64,000 bases of DNA from Granulosicoccus sp036478565 (GCA_965224525.1 OZ245050.1:4030001-4094000), one strand, 5' to 3'; numbered from the stretch's first letter, positions 45,702-54,931 are shown. The notes: generated from the sequence alone by a model not told the origin. Translations and numbers: made by a program.

Positions 45702-46571
45702 TTACAACCAGTAGACAAATATAAACAATCCCAGCCAAACTACATCCACAAAGTGCCAATACCAGGCGGCAGCCTCGAACGCAAAGTGGTTTTGAGGGGT
45801 GAAGTGACCTTTCATTGAGCGAAACAGCACCACGGTTAACATGACAGCGCCTAGCGTCACGTGCAATCCATGAAAACCAGTCAGCAAATAAAAGGTAGAG
45901 CCGTAAATTCCGGTTCCCATTGTCAGCCCTTCGTGGTACGCCTCTTTATACTCAATGGCCTGCAGAAAAACGAACAGAAAGCCCAGTACAACTGTAGCGG
46001 TCAAGCCTCTAATCAGATTTTTTCGATCGTTCTTTTTGATGGCATGATGCGCCCAGGTGACTGTTGCACCAGACGTTAGCAGGATCAACGTATTGAGAGC
46101 AGGCAAGCCCCAGGCTGCCATGCGTTGAAACTCACCGCCTACGTTGCCAGGACCATTGGTCGGCCACACCGCCTGAAATCCATCCCACAAAATACGATTG
46201 GTATCTGCCTCTTCACCAGCACCTCCCAACCAGGGCACGGATAATATTCGTGCGTAAAACAATGCGCCAAAAAACACGGCGAAAAACATGACTTCAGAAA
46301 AGATAAACCAGCTCATCCCAAGACGGAAAGATTTACCTTCCCAGTTGTTGTACGTGTTTTTTTCACTCTCGGCGATAACTTCACCGAACCAGCCAAACAT
46401 CATGTATATCAAAATCACGGCGCCGGCAATCATTGCGTACTTACCGTTTGCACCGCCGTTAAGCAACATGATAAAACCGACTAAAAACGTGGTTAAACCA
46501 ATCGAGCCAATGAACGGCCATGTCGTACCATGCGGCACGTAATACTGATCGTCTGCTGCGTTATCCATCAA
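45702..46571 (-). CDS. ctaE: Cytochrome c oxidase subunit III
   Basis: A 289-residue subunit with about seven helices. It includes YYVPHGTTWPFIGSIGL, RLGMSWFIFSEVMFFAVFFGALFYARI and the C-terminal GFHGLHVTLGAVML and AAWYWHFVDVVWLGLFIFVYWL typical of bacterial and mitochondrial subunit III. It stabilises the catalytic core of the aa3 oxidase in the inner membrane. It closes the ctaC-ctaD-peptide-ctaG-ctaE operon and is followed by a strong terminator. Confidence 0.97.
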   Translation of the reverse strand: MMDNAADDQYYVPHGTTWPFIGSIGLTTFLVGFIMLLNGGANGKYAMIAGAVILIYMMFGWFGEVIAESEKNTYNNWEGKSFRLGMSWFIFSEVMFFAVFFGALFYARILSVPWLGGAGEEADTNRILWDGFQAVWPTNGPGNVGGEFQRMAAWGLPALNTLILLTSGATVTWAHHAIKKNDRKNLIRGLTATVVLGFLFVFLQAIEYKEAYHEGLTMGTGIYGSTFYLLTGFHGLHVTLGAVMLTVVLFRSMKGHFTPQNHFAFEAAAWYWHFVDVVWLGLFIFVYWL

Positions 46572-46587
46572 TTCCTCACTATGGAAA

Positions 46588-47109
46588 CTAACTGGTAGTT
46601 GGTTTTGTAAACAAGGTATAGGACAAAGTCACAGTATCTACCTCGACCGGAATGTCCGGGTCTATGATAAATGTAAGTGGCATCGTCCGTTGTTCATTTG
46701 CCTCGAAAGCTTGCTCTGTAAAACAGAAACACTCAGTCTTGTTGAAATAGGCTGCGGCCTTCGAAGGCGCAACGCTGGGTACGGATTGACTGACAACATC
46801 TGTATCTTGCAAATTTTTTGCAATATAGCTTGTGTTGTAGGACTGCCCAGGGTGCACCATCATACTGATCTGCGTTGGTTTGAACTCCCACGGGCCAGCC
46901 TCGTTGACACTGGATACGAATTCCACTTTGATCAATCGATTTTCTGCGGTGGACTGTGTAGAGGCCTCCGCAGCCGATATAACACCGGTTTTACCATTTA
47001 TACCGGTGATATCACAGAAAACATCATAGATTGGCACCATCAAGTAGCCAAATCCAAACATAACAATTGGGATCAAAAAAAGTTTGCGTAAATTGCGGAC
47101 CTTTGTCAT
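46588..47109 (-). CDS. ctaG: Cytochrome c oxidase assembly protein CtaG/Cox11
   Basis: A 173-residue protein with one N-terminal helix and a periplasmic Ig-like domain. The copper-binding signature KTECFCFTEQ (CxC) is intact, with PLTFIIDPDIP and YDVFCDITGINGKTG as further family marks. Cox11 delivers copper to the CuB site of subunit I. Its ATG lies one base after the stop of the 34-residue membrane peptide, and ctaE follows after 16 bases. Confidence 0.96.
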   Translation of the reverse strand: MTKVRNLRKLFLIPIVMFGFGYLMVPIYDVFCDITGINGKTGVISAAEASTQSTAENRLIKVEFVSSVNEAGPWEFKPTQISMMVHPGQSYNTSYIAKNLQDTDVVSQSVPSVAPSKAAAYFNKTECFCFTEQAFEANEQRTMPLTFIIDPDIPVEVDTVTLSYTLFTKPTTS

Positions 47110-47110
47110 A

Positions 47111-47215
47111 TCAGTTTCCTTGCTTCAAAACCAGATAAAAGAAAGTCCACAAAATTGCCACCACGACAAATCCAAGCGCTATTGCCGTGAGCTTGATTCT
47201 CGAGCTTGTATTCAT
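47111..47215 (-). CDS. 34-residue membrane peptide in the cox operon
   Basis: A short frame from ATG 47215 to TGA 47111-47113. It encodes a basic start (MNTSSRIKL), one hydrophobic helix (TAIALGFVVVAILWTFFYLVL) split by no charged residue, and a short KQGN end. It sits between ctaD and ctaG, and only one base separates its stop from the ctaG ATG, so it is very likely translated. Short single-helix proteins are known at this place in related operons and are called small assembly proteins. It is far below usual gene-calling size. Confidence 0.75.
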   Translation of the reverse strand: MNTSSRIKLTAIALGFVVVAILWTFFYLVLKQGN

Positions 47216-47268
47216 GCGTATAGCCAGTTAGCTGATGCCTGAAGCGAATCGCTCAGGCATCAGTAGTC

Positions 47269-48846
47269 CTATTTAACAACAGGTTGAGTCGAGAATGAAT
47301 GGTACGGCGGTGGAGAGCTTAGAGTCCACTCCAACCCTTCTGCACCATCCCATACCTGGTCGGTCGCTTTGGCGCCACCACGGGCGGCCTTGATCACAAT
47401 ATAAACAAACAATAGCTGGCTAAGTCCAAATCCAAAAGCTCCAATTGTCGAAATCATATTGAAGTTTGTAAATTGCACCGAATAATCCGGGATACGTCGA
47501 GGCATTCCGGCCAGTCCAACGAAATGTTGCGGGAAAAACAGAATATTGACAAACACTGTAGACATCCAGAAGTGAAATTTGCCGAGCTTCTCGTCATACA
47601 TGTTGCCGGTCCACTTGGGCAACCAGTAGTACACCGCAGCCATTACTGAAAATATTGCACCAGGCACCAATACATAGTGAAAGTGCGCAACGATAAAGTA
47701 GGTGTCATGGTATTGGAAGTCCACCGGTGTCATCGCCATCATCACACCTGAAAAACCGCCGATGGTGAACATAAAGACGAATCCGATTGCAAATAGCATC
47801 GGCGTTTCAAATGTCATTGACCCACGCCACATCGTGGACACCCAGTTGAACACCTTTACACCCGTAGGCACCGCAATCAACATTGTCGCCACCATGAAAA
47901 ACAATTCACCTGCCACCGGCATACCAACTGTGAACATGTGGTGCGCCCATACAATAAATGACAGGAAGGCGATTGACGCCGTCGCATATACCATTGAGCT
48001 ATAACCAAACAACGGCTTGCGCGCAAAGGTTGGAATGATCTGAGAGACGATCCCGAAAGCTGGCAATATCAATATGTACACTTCAGGGTGACCGAAAAAC
48101 CAGAAAATATGCTGGAACATGACGGGGTCTCCACCACCTGCCGCATTAAAAAAGCTGGTCGCAAAATATTTGTCGGTCAGCAGCATGGTCACAGCTCCTG
48201 CAAGTACAGGCATTGTGGCAATCAGCAGAAAAGCTGTAATAAACCACGTCCAGACAAACATTGGCATTTTCATGTAGCTCATGCCGGGCGCTCGAAGATT
48301 CATGATAGTGGCGATAATATTGATCGATCCCATAATCGAGGAGATGCCCAGCAGGTGAATCGAGAATATAAGCATCGGGAATGCCGCACCTGTTTGCAAG
48401 ACCAGCGGCGGGTACATAGTCCAGCCACCCGCTGGCGCTCCACCTTCAACAAACAACGTTGAGAGCAACATCGTAACGGCAAAAGGCAATATCCAGAAAC
48501 TCCAGTTGTTCATACGCGGCAGCGCCATATCCGGCGCGCCAATCATGATAGGCAGCATCCAGTTCGCCAACCCAACAAACGCTGGCATCAGCGCTGCAAA
48601 TATCATGATAAGTGCATGCATGGTTGTCATTGAGTTGAAAAACTGCGGATCAATGAATTGCAACCCCGGCTGAAATAACTCGGCCCGAATAATCAACGCC
48701 ATCACACCACCGATCAAAAACATCAACAGTGAGAACCACAGATAGAGTGTTCCAATATCCTTATGGTTGGTTGTTCTTATCCAACGCATCAGACCTTTAG
48801 CGGGGCCATGATGGTCATCGTGTGCCTCTGCAGCATGTGTATCCAT
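47269..48846 (-). CDS. ctaD: Cytochrome c oxidase subunit I
   Basis: A 525-residue catalytic subunit with twelve helices. Key parts are TMHALIMIFAALMPAF (heme a ligand His), WFFGHPEVYILILPAFG (CuB His and cross-linked Tyr), the HHMFTVGMPV pair of CuB His and HDTYFIVAHFHYVL with the heme ligands. It reduces oxygen to water and pumps protons. The HPEVY motif marks an A-type aa3 oxidase. It lies 64 bases after ctaC and before the short membrane peptide. Confidence 0.98.
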   Translation of the reverse strand: MDTHAAEAHDDHHGPAKGLMRWIRTTNHKDIGTLYLWFSLLMFLIGGVMALIIRAELFQPGLQFIDPQFFNSMTTMHALIMIFAALMPAFVGLANWMLPIMIGAPDMALPRMNNWSFWILPFAVTMLLSTLFVEGGAPAGGWTMYPPLVLQTGAAFPMLIFSIHLLGISSIMGSINIIATIMNLRAPGMSYMKMPMFVWTWFITAFLLIATMPVLAGAVTMLLTDKYFATSFFNAAGGGDPVMFQHIFWFFGHPEVYILILPAFGIVSQIIPTFARKPLFGYSSMVYATASIAFLSFIVWAHHMFTVGMPVAGELFFMVATMLIAVPTGVKVFNWVSTMWRGSMTFETPMLFAIGFVFMFTIGGFSGVMMAMTPVDFQYHDTYFIVAHFHYVLVPGAIFSVMAAVYYWLPKWTGNMYDEKLGKFHFWMSTVFVNILFFPQHFVGLAGMPRRIPDYSVQFTNFNMISTIGAFGFGLSQLLFVYIVIKAARGGAKATDQVWDGAEGLEWTLSSPPPYHSFSTQPVVK

Positions 48847-48910
48847 GGATATTCTCTGTATATTATTGTCAGATTATCTGATGATTGTTGTGGTCGGCGC
48901 TCTGAGCCCG

Positions 48911-50041
48911 TTACCGCAAGGCTTTGACATCCGCAGGCTGAACCATGTCGCCGACGGCATTTCCAAGTCCATTTCGCTGGAACGTCGTAACAGCGGCAAT
49001 ATCCGCATCATTCAATTGCCCGGCATACGCCTGCATGGCAGTGCCAGTTCGACCATTCATTATGGTGTTCAGATGCTCTCCGATTTCACCCGTGACCGTC
49101 GGACTACCTGTAATAGCAGGGAATACTCCCGGGATGCCTTGGCCACCCGCCTGATGGCAAGCCGCACAGGAACTGGCATAGACTTTCTCGCCTTGCGCCA
49201 TCAGAGCGTCCCTATCCCATGTTTTTTCTGACGCTGCTTTTGTTTCCTCGGCAGAAGCGAGTTGCTCACTAACCCAAGCGTCATAATCCGCTTGTTCTTT
49301 TGCGATCACAACTATTGGCATAAACCCATGATCCTTGCCACACAGCTCGGCACATTGCCCACGATAGGTGCCTGGCTCTGTCACGTTCGCCCACATGTCA
49401 TTGATAAACCCTGGAATAGCATCTTTTTTGACCGCAAGATCAGGCACCCACCAAGCATGGTTAACATCATTTGAAGTAAACAGGAAACGCACCTTTTTTC
49501 CAACCGGAATAACCACCGGATTATCGACATCAAGCAGATAATGCTCAACTGAGTTCGGATCTATGCCCGAGTCTCGCACGCTGGCTTTGCGGCTGGGATC
49601 AGACATACTACTGAAAAAGCTGATGCCTTCCTCGGGGTATTCATACTGCCATTTCCACTGATAGCCCGTCACCTTGATAGTCATATCGGAGTTGGAAGAG
49701 TCTTCTATCTTGATTAGCGCCTTTGCCGCAGGCACTGTAAGAAAACCCAACACCAGGATAGGCGCAATGGTCCACAGAATCTCTGCTAACGTGCTCTCGT
49801 GAAATGTCGCCGCCTTATGACCTTTTGATGCTCGATGGTGCACCATCGAATAAATCATCACGCCGAAAACGAGCACGCCGATAATCACACAGACCCAAAA
49901 CACCAACATATGCAGGTCGTATATCTCATGACTGAGATCGGTAACACCCTCCCTCAAGTTGATTCCCCACCCGCCCGCATTAGCACTGGTGACGGCCATT
50001 GCGCTGACCAGGCCAGTGAGCAACTGAACTGCCTTATTCAT
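48911..50041 (-). CDS. ctaC: Cytochrome c oxidase subunit II with fused cytochrome c domain
   Basis: A 376-residue subunit. A signal peptide and two helices (about 35-55 and 75-100) precede the periplasmic cupredoxin domain with the CuA site GQCAELCGKDHGFMP (Cys, Cys, His, Met). From about 275 a cytochrome c domain is fused, with heme motif CAACH and a distal Met. This caa3-like fusion takes electrons directly from soluble donors. The ATG follows AGGAAA at good spacing. It is first in the cox operon, after a 314-base gap. Confidence 0.96.
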   Translation of the reverse strand: MNKAVQLLTGLVSAMAVTSANAGGWGINLREGVTDLSHEIYDLHMLVFWVCVIIGVLVFGVMIYSMVHHRASKGHKAATFHESTLAEILWTIAPILVLGFLTVPAAKALIKIEDSSNSDMTIKVTGYQWKWQYEYPEEGISFFSSMSDPSRKASVRDSGIDPNSVEHYLLDVDNPVVIPVGKKVRFLFTSNDVNHAWWVPDLAVKKDAIPGFINDMWANVTEPGTYRGQCAELCGKDHGFMPIVVIAKEQADYDAWVSEQLASAEETKAASEKTWDRDALMAQGEKVYASSCAACHQAGGQGIPGVFPAITGSPTVTGEIGEHLNTIMNGRTGTAMQAYAGQLNDADIAAVTTFQRNGLGNAVGDMVQPADVKALR

Positions 50042-50355
50042 CTGAGTTTCCTCGTTGAAAATTCTGATTTTGTCTGTTTAGTTGGTCGCTCAATGCCGGG
50101 CAGGCGTGAGTAACACCGAAAATCGCGCACATTCAATATTCCAGGCTGGCACAGAAATGCAAGTGCGTTTTAGTCACCAGGCAGCCAAGCATATTAGCGA
50201 ATACCGCATATCCGTGCAATCGCCGAGCTGTCAGAGTTCGTAAATCCTGCACCGGGTGATCCATTATTTACGGACAATTTCTCGCGGATTTATACAGGCA
50301 CGCAGGCATCCAGCCTGCTGCCAGCTTGAGCAGCGCAAATAGCCTTGCAACGCCG
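50042..50355. other. Intergenic region upstream of the cox operon
   Basis: No gene is recognised in these 314 bases. The promoter of the leftward cox operon must lie here. A TTGAGC near the start has no fitting -10. A TGGCAC-N5-TGCA string on the other strand has wrong spacing and direction for a sigma-54 promoter of cox. Confidence 0.4.
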
Positions 50356-50550
50356 TTACCCCTCTCGCCCCTCTAACTCATTGATTATACTAGAATAACG
50401 TTGGCCCAATTTTGTCAACGCAGCCAATTCACTCCGGGCAACAGGTTGCTCATCGGCTGCTATAGTTTTCTGAACTCGTTTCATTTTTTTTATAATTTTC
50501 CTGAGCTCTTTCTGCAGCCGTCTTTGTTTGTTTTGCTCATTCGATTTCAT
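50356..50550 (-). CDS. Small basic coiled-coil protein, hypothetical
   Basis: A 64-residue, very basic and Gln/Lys/Arg-rich sequence (NKQRRLQKELRKIIKKMKRV) that should form one amphipathic helix followed by a second helix ending in ELEGREG. GGGA precedes the ATG at a fair distance. It lies 33 bases after the DUF2970 gene on the same strand, before the cox operon. I know no family for it. Its small size makes it uncertain. Confidence 0.45.
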   Translation of the reverse strand: MKSNEQNKQRRLQKELRKIIKKMKRVQKTIAADEQPVARSELAALTKLGQRYSSIINELEGREG

Positions 50551-50583
50551 TTTGCTTCCCGCTGTCTATTCGCTGCGGACGAT

Positions 50584-50790
50584 TCACGCGCTGGCCAAAA
50601 GGTATTTCACCAGCAACCAAACCATCGTGATGAACCCTGCAGTTACAATAAATCCCGCGATAACAAAATGCCAGAACTTGCCACTCTCAAAATCACGCAC
50701 CCGATTCTCGTTGCTCTGTATGCCGATCAGCGCTGACAGTGCGCTTTTAATAACGGTAAAAGGGGTAACTCTCGACGCGTTATCCGACAT
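50584..50790 (-). CDS. DUF2970 small membrane protein
   Basis: A 68-residue protein with the DUF2970 pattern: an N-terminal segment VIKSALSALIGIQSNENRVRDFESG and one C-terminal membrane helix (FVIAGFIVTAGFITMVWLLV). Members are common near cytochrome oxidase genes in gamma- and betaproteobacteria, which agrees with the position some 540 bases before ctaC. The open frame extends further up, but ATG 50790 starts the conserved part. Its role is unknown. Confidence 0.8.
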   Translation of the reverse strand: MSDNASRVTPFTVIKSALSALIGIQSNENRVRDFESGKFWHFVIAGFIVTAGFITMVWLLVKYLLASA

Positions 50791-51092
50791 ATTTATATAG
50801 CTCAGCAATTTGACGTGCGGGCAAAATTTTCGATTATACCGAAAAGCAGGTCTACTTATGGAGCGCGACAGGTTACGCGCCCATTCCACTATCGCCAGGC
50901 TTATCACCTTAGCCTGCATAAGGGTATATATGGTGTGGGTATTGGTGACTCTATTCCGATCACTTGCGCACACCATGATCAGTCGCAGGCAGTCACGATG
51001 CTTAAAGCCTATAAATAACGCCTCAAAGCTTACTAAACTGATCTAACAACCTGCTCTCCTGGATACCTATCCCGTAACACCGAAGGCTCGCT
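50791..51092. other. Intergenic region, no gene recognised
   Basis: These 302 bases lie between the M48 peptidase stop and the DUF2970 start. A rightward open frame exists from about 50858, but its composition is not convincing. Probably the DUF2970 promoter is here. Confidence 0.35.
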
Positions 51093-51962
51093 TTAATTGG
51101 CTGACTCCTCCAACCAATCGAAAAATTCTTCTGGCAGTGGCGTCATCTCGCCGCTAACAGGCCAGCCTTGCGCAGCAGCTCGTGCAGTTATTGCTTCTAC
51201 CCGATCACTATCCAATGGATGCGTACTGGCAAAACGCTCAAGCCAGACAGGTGCCAAATCACCACTCCCTCCATGCTCTTGTGCAACCAGCTCAAACAAG
51301 GTGCCCGCACCTTCCACATGACCATACAGACCGTATACTGCAGGCAAAGCCTCGTTATCTGCCGCCATTTCCATGCGCCGGGTAAACTGGATACTGGTGA
51401 GTACACCGGTTCTGGTCAGAACATCACCTGCCATACCAGTGCCCGCATTACCTGTCAGCATCATCATCGCCAACATGCTGGCTACACCACCACCAAGGCC
51501 GGCCACTGGGTCGCGATGCATAACATGTGAAATTTCATGGGCCATGACCATCGCCAGCGCGTTCTCATTAGGCATTTGCACCAACAATCCACGATAGAAC
51601 TGAAGGTTGCCGCCAACTGTTGCAAAGGCGTTAAATGTATCATCCGGGTTGTAGTGCACGATGACATCCATGCCGTCTTCCATTGGCAGCTCTTTTATCA
51701 ACCGCTGCGCCAGATCGTTCAGATAGGCGGTAAGCTCCGGCGCGTCCACCTCCCCAGAAAAATCTACTTCCATTCCACGCATAACACGCTGCTCAAAGGA
51801 GAACGGTATACGCTTGGCTAACCACCCGCCACTAAACTGCAAAACACCCACAACCAGCACCATCAATACGGTCGCCGCAATGGCCAGTCGAACAAACTGG
51901 CGCAGCGGGTGCTCTTTGGTGACATTAATTCCTTCAGGCGGTTGTCTGTTTTCGTAGTGCAT
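51093..51962 (-). CDS. Membrane-anchored M48 family metallopeptidase
   Basis: A 289-residue zinc protease. One membrane helix lies at about 25-45, so the catalytic part should face the periplasm. The zinc motif is HEISHVMHRDP, and the third ligand Glu is in RRMEMAADNEALPAVYG, with a late FASTHPLDSDRVEAI, all typical of M48 (HtpX/Oma1/BepA relatives). Such enzymes watch over membrane or outer-membrane protein quality. The YbjQ pair lies just upstream on the same strand. Confidence 0.92.
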   Translation of the reverse strand: MHYENRQPPEGINVTKEHPLRQFVRLAIAATVLMVLVVGVLQFSGGWLAKRIPFSFEQRVMRGMEVDFSGEVDAPELTAYLNDLAQRLIKELPMEDGMDVIVHYNPDDTFNAFATVGGNLQFYRGLLVQMPNENALAMVMAHEISHVMHRDPVAGLGGGVASMLAMMMLTGNAGTGMAGDVLTRTGVLTSIQFTRRMEMAADNEALPAVYGLYGHVEGAGTLFELVAQEHGGSGDLAPVWLERFASTHPLDSDRVEAITARAAAQGWPVSGEMTPLPEEFFDWLEESAN

Positions 51963-52047
51963 CAGTATTCGGCTGTTTAACTTTCCTTTTACGATCGCTT
52001 AACTATCTGTTGAAGTGCTGTATCAAGCGAATAAGATGGGCTGGCTT

Positions 52048-52515
52048 TCACGCTGACGATATTACTGACGACAACTGCCTATTGCCTGGAATCATCGCAG
52101 TACCATAGGCAAACACTTCCATGGCTGCCACTTTGCCGGTGGCAACTCGCGTAGTTTCATATTTGACATTGAACACATAGGCGGCATTGTACCGCCTTGC
52201 CTCTTCTTTCATGCGCAACATCGCTTCACGACGTGCCCGGTCCAGTAGCGTCTCGAACGGCGTTACCCGGCCACCAAAAATATTAATCAGGCCGGACATG
52301 AAACTTTTAAAGTAATCAGAACCAATAACCACGCTGCCGCCAACCAGATGTTGATGATAGGGCTGATCAGTTGGCGGATGCCGGCTGGCAATGGCGGGCA
52401 ATGCGTTATTGATCGCCTCGCGCTTGATGATCGATTTCATATGCCGCTTCTCGGCCAGGCGGCCAAAAATGTAGCCTCCGACCAGCAAGACTACAAAAAA
52501 GCCTGCCTCAATCAT
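52048..52515 (-). CDS. YbjQ family protein with N-terminal membrane helix
   Basis: A 155-residue protein. One membrane helix (residues 2-18) and a basic linker precede a YbjQ/UPF0145 domain (VVIGSDYFKSFMSGLINIFGG, RREAMLRMKEEARRYNAAYVFNVKYETT, MEVFAYGTAM). YbjQ proteins form pentamers of unknown function. The start overlaps the end of the upstream YbjQ gene by 8 bases, so the two are coupled. The pair probably arose by duplication, one copy having gained an anchor. Confidence 0.88.
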   Translation of the reverse strand: MIEAGFFVVLLVGGYIFGRLAEKRHMKSIIKREAINNALPAIASRHPPTDQPYHQHLVGGSVVIGSDYFKSFMSGLINIFGGRVTPFETLLDRARREAMLRMKEEARRYNAAYVFNVKYETTRVATGKVAAMEVFAYGTAMIPGNRQLSSVISSA

Positions 52516-52831
52516 TGTCTTTTAACTCGACCGCAGTACCGTACACAAATATTTCAGCAGCCCCTGCAGCAATGCTTGATGTACTGTAGCGAATATTCAA
52601 GACCGCGTTTGCACCAACACCCCTGGCCTGCTCAAGCATACGCTCTGTCGCCTCCTCACGAGAATCATGCAGCAACTCGGTATAGCCGCGCAATTCTCCA
52701 CCAAAGATATTCTTCAGGCTCGCCATGATGTCGCGCCCAACGTGCTTGGCACGCACCGAACTACCTTGTACGAGCCCCAGATGTTTGTGTATTTTCCTGT
52801 CGGGTAAAAATTCCAGATTGGTAATCAGCAT
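52508..52831 (-). CDS. YbjQ family protein
   Basis: A 107-residue stand-alone YbjQ/UPF0145 domain, the usual size. It shows LVQGSSVRAKHVGRDIMASLKNIFGGEL, the ATERMLEQARGVGANAVLNIRYSTSS core and a final AEIFVYGTAV. It is soluble. The role is unknown; the domain was first thought to bind heavy metals, but no conserved metal site is seen here. It is the first gene of the YbjQ pair. Confidence 0.92.
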   Translation of the reverse strand: MLITNLEFLPDRKIHKHLGLVQGSSVRAKHVGRDIMASLKNIFGGELRGYTELLHDSREEATERMLEQARGVGANAVLNIRYSTSSIAAGAAEIFVYGTAVELKDND

Positions 52832-53089
52832 TCAGTCTTCCTCCTCGCAAAGCACAGTGTACAACCTTACGACTCGTGACAAGCATGCGTTTCTACGGCA
52901 AAATTACAGCTTTCGATCAAAAAATATCCGCACCACTGTGCACCAACTCCGTATATTCAACGACTTGCGATCGCACGCATTCTGCGGCAGGCGACACACA
53001 ACCAGATAACCCTCTGTCGGAGCTTCGGCATATAGTGGATATTCACGCTCAGACAGAATCCATTCCTTCGGCCCGTTTACACTGCTCTC

Positions 53090-53923
53090 ATGCCGCCAAC
53101 CACTTGCCTTGTCACTGCACTCAGCTCTGAAGCCCGCCCGCTTATCGAACACTACTCATTGTCGCGGCAAACTTGGTCCGGGCGCCAGCTATACGCAAAC
53201 GAAAACTGCCTGTTACTGCAAACCGGCATTGGCAAACTCAACGCGGCGGCAGCAACCGGCGCGTTGCTGCAGGCCATGCCGGACATCGATTCAATCATCA
53301 ACATTGGCGTCGCTGGTGGCAAAGACCCCAAGGGCTCAATCGTACTGGCAACCACCATTGTGGATGCAGGCAGCGGCAAACGCTGGTATCCGCACCTGCC
53401 ACCGGTGCGCTGCCTGCCAGGCGCACTAAGTCGTGCCGTTCGCACACTGGATGAACCAAACATGGCCTATCAGGCCGGCAGCGTTTTTGACATGGAGGCC
53501 GCTGGTATTTTTACTGCCGCTACAGCCCGGATGGATCTGTCCCGCGTGCACAGCCTCAAAGTGATTTCAGACACACCCGGCCAACCGTTTACCGAACTGA
53601 ACAAAAAAGAAATACCGGGGCTGATCAAGCTGCTTATTGGCTCACTGGATGCACTGATGTTACATCTGCAACAGAGCAACCATGGACCACATGCATCACC
53701 AACAGAACACTCCACAAGCTGCCTGAATATACTTTTCGATGAATTGATACAGCAGTGCCACCACACCACCAGTGATCGTCATACACTGCATCGCTTGTTA
53801 CAGCGATACCAGGCAATTGCCGGCTCTCTGCCTGACTCCAGGCTCGTCAGTCGGGCAGCAACAGCTGCATCCTTGCGCAGACAGTTGCAGGCAGAAATCT
53901 GTGCTAAACCGCTGATCTACTGA
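53090..53923 (+). CDS. Nucleosidase/phosphorylase-like protein of the SPL-like cluster
   Basis: A 277-residue protein. Residues 1-195 have the purine-nucleosidase (MTAN/phosphorylase PNP_UDP_1) fold marks: LVTALSSEARPLIEHY, LLQTGIGKLNAAAATGALL, INIGVAGG and VFDMEAAGIFTAA, the last holding the ribose-binding Met-Glu. The last 80 residues (LHRLLQRYQAIAG...) are an extra helical tail not found in MTAN. It could split a nucleoside or modified nucleoside. The radical SAM gene follows after 18 bases and then an SDR, all co-directional, so a shared pathway is likely. Confidence 0.82.
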   Translation: MPPTTCLVTALSSEARPLIEHYSLSRQTWSGRQLYANENCLLLQTGIGKLNAAAATGALLQAMPDIDSIINIGVAGGKDPKGSIVLATTIVDAGSGKRWYPHLPPVRCLPGALSRAVRTLDEPNMAYQAGSVFDMEAAGIFTAATARMDLSRVHSLKVISDTPGQPFTELNKKEIPGLIKLLIGSLDALMLHLQQSNHGPHASPTEHSTSCLNILFDELIQQCHHTTSDRHTLHRLLQRYQAIAGSLPDSRLVSRAATAASLRRQLQAEICAKPLIY

Positions 53924-53941
53924 TTGCCGACACCTCAGACT

Positions 53942-54931
53942 ATGGATACGATTTATATTGAACGCGCAGTGGCCGATCATGAACGTACCCAGCGGATTGT
54001 GGCGCGTTACCCGAGTGCCCGCTGCATTCCAATCGAAAGGTTTGGCGATGTATTCAATGCGCCAGCGCAGAACTTTCGCACGCAGAAACAGGCTCCAGCC
54101 TTATTGCTGGCGCAAAAACACGGGCGGCGGGTTTTACCCACGCCACCGGCGTATCACATAGGTGGCAAGCACAATTTCTATTTCTCCCACATGCTGAACT
54201 GTGTGTACGACTGCCGCTATTGTTTCTTACAAGGCATGTATCGCTCGGCCAACCACGTGGTGTTTGTAAACTTCGAGAGTTTTTTCGACGACATAGTCAC
54301 AGAATGCAGCCGCCATACAGAACCCAGCTGGTATTTCTCCGGCTATGACTGCGACTCACTGGCGCTCGACCCGATAACCGGTTTTGTTGATAGTTGTCTT
54401 GATCACTTTCAAACCATCCCCAATGCCTGCCTGGAACTGCGCACCAAAAGCACACAGATCAGGCCACTGCTCAAACGCGACGCCATGAATAATGTTGTCG
54501 TAGCCTATAGCCTGTCACCAGAGCCTGTAATCGCTGCAGAAGAACACGGCACACCATCGCTCGCACAGCGCCTCGAGGCGCTGTCAAAGCTACAGACTCA
54601 GGGCTGGCGCGTTGGACTGCGCTTCGACCCCATACTGCAGGCCGACAACTTTGAAGCACTGTACGGCAGTTTTTTCCAGCAAGTTTTCGACAGTATCGAC
54701 ATGCAGGCAGTGCATTCCGTCAGCCTCGGAACGTTTCGTTTACCAAAATCCTTTCACAAGCGCATCGTGAAACTCTATCCGGAAGCCCGCCTGTTGGCGA
54801 CAGAACTCGAACAACAGGACAATATGCTGAGCTATCCGGCAGAGGTTGAATCTTACATGATGGACTTCTGCAAAACCCGGCTGCATCAAGTAATTCGTCC
54901 CGATCAGTACTTTCCGACGAGGCCAGCATGA
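53942..54931 (+). CDS. Spore-photoproduct-lyase-like radical SAM protein
   Basis: A 329-residue radical SAM enzyme of the SPL family. The cluster motif is CVYDCRYC (Cys87, Cys91, Cys94). A further Cys137 in GYDCDSLALD lies exactly 50 residues after the first, the same distance as the hydrogen-donor Cys in Bacillus SPL. True SPL repairs the spore photoproduct thymine dimer. Non-sporulating proteobacteria carry relatives whose substrate is not established. I start at ATG 53942; a TTG at 53924 directly follows the upstream stop. The SDR gene overlaps its stop as ATGA. Confidence 0.88.
   Translation: MDTIYIERAVADHERTQRIVARYPSARCIPIERFGDVFNAPAQNFRTQKQAPALLLAQKHGRRVLPTPPAYHIGGKHNFYFSHMLNCVYDCRYCFLQGMYRSANHVVFVNFESFFDDIVTECSRHTEPSWYFSGYDCDSLALDPITGFVDSCLDHFQTIPNACLELRTKSTQIRPLLKRDAMNNVVVAYSLSPEPVIAAEEHGTPSLAQRLEALSKLQTQGWRVGLRFDPILQADNFEALYGSFFQQVFDSIDMQAVHSVSLGTFRLPKSFHKRIVKLYPEARLLATELEQQDNMLSYPAEVESYMMDFCKTRLHQVIRPDQYFPTRPA

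Noticed and set aside
50147..50161. TGGCAC followed by TGCA before the cox operon, like a sigma-54 promoter
   Set aside because: The GG to GC distance is 9 instead of 10, and it points away from the cox operon.
50858..51046. Rightward open frame with a hydrophobic middle upstream of DUF2970
   Set aside because: No ribosome binding site, no family and poor composition; it lies in a probable promoter region.
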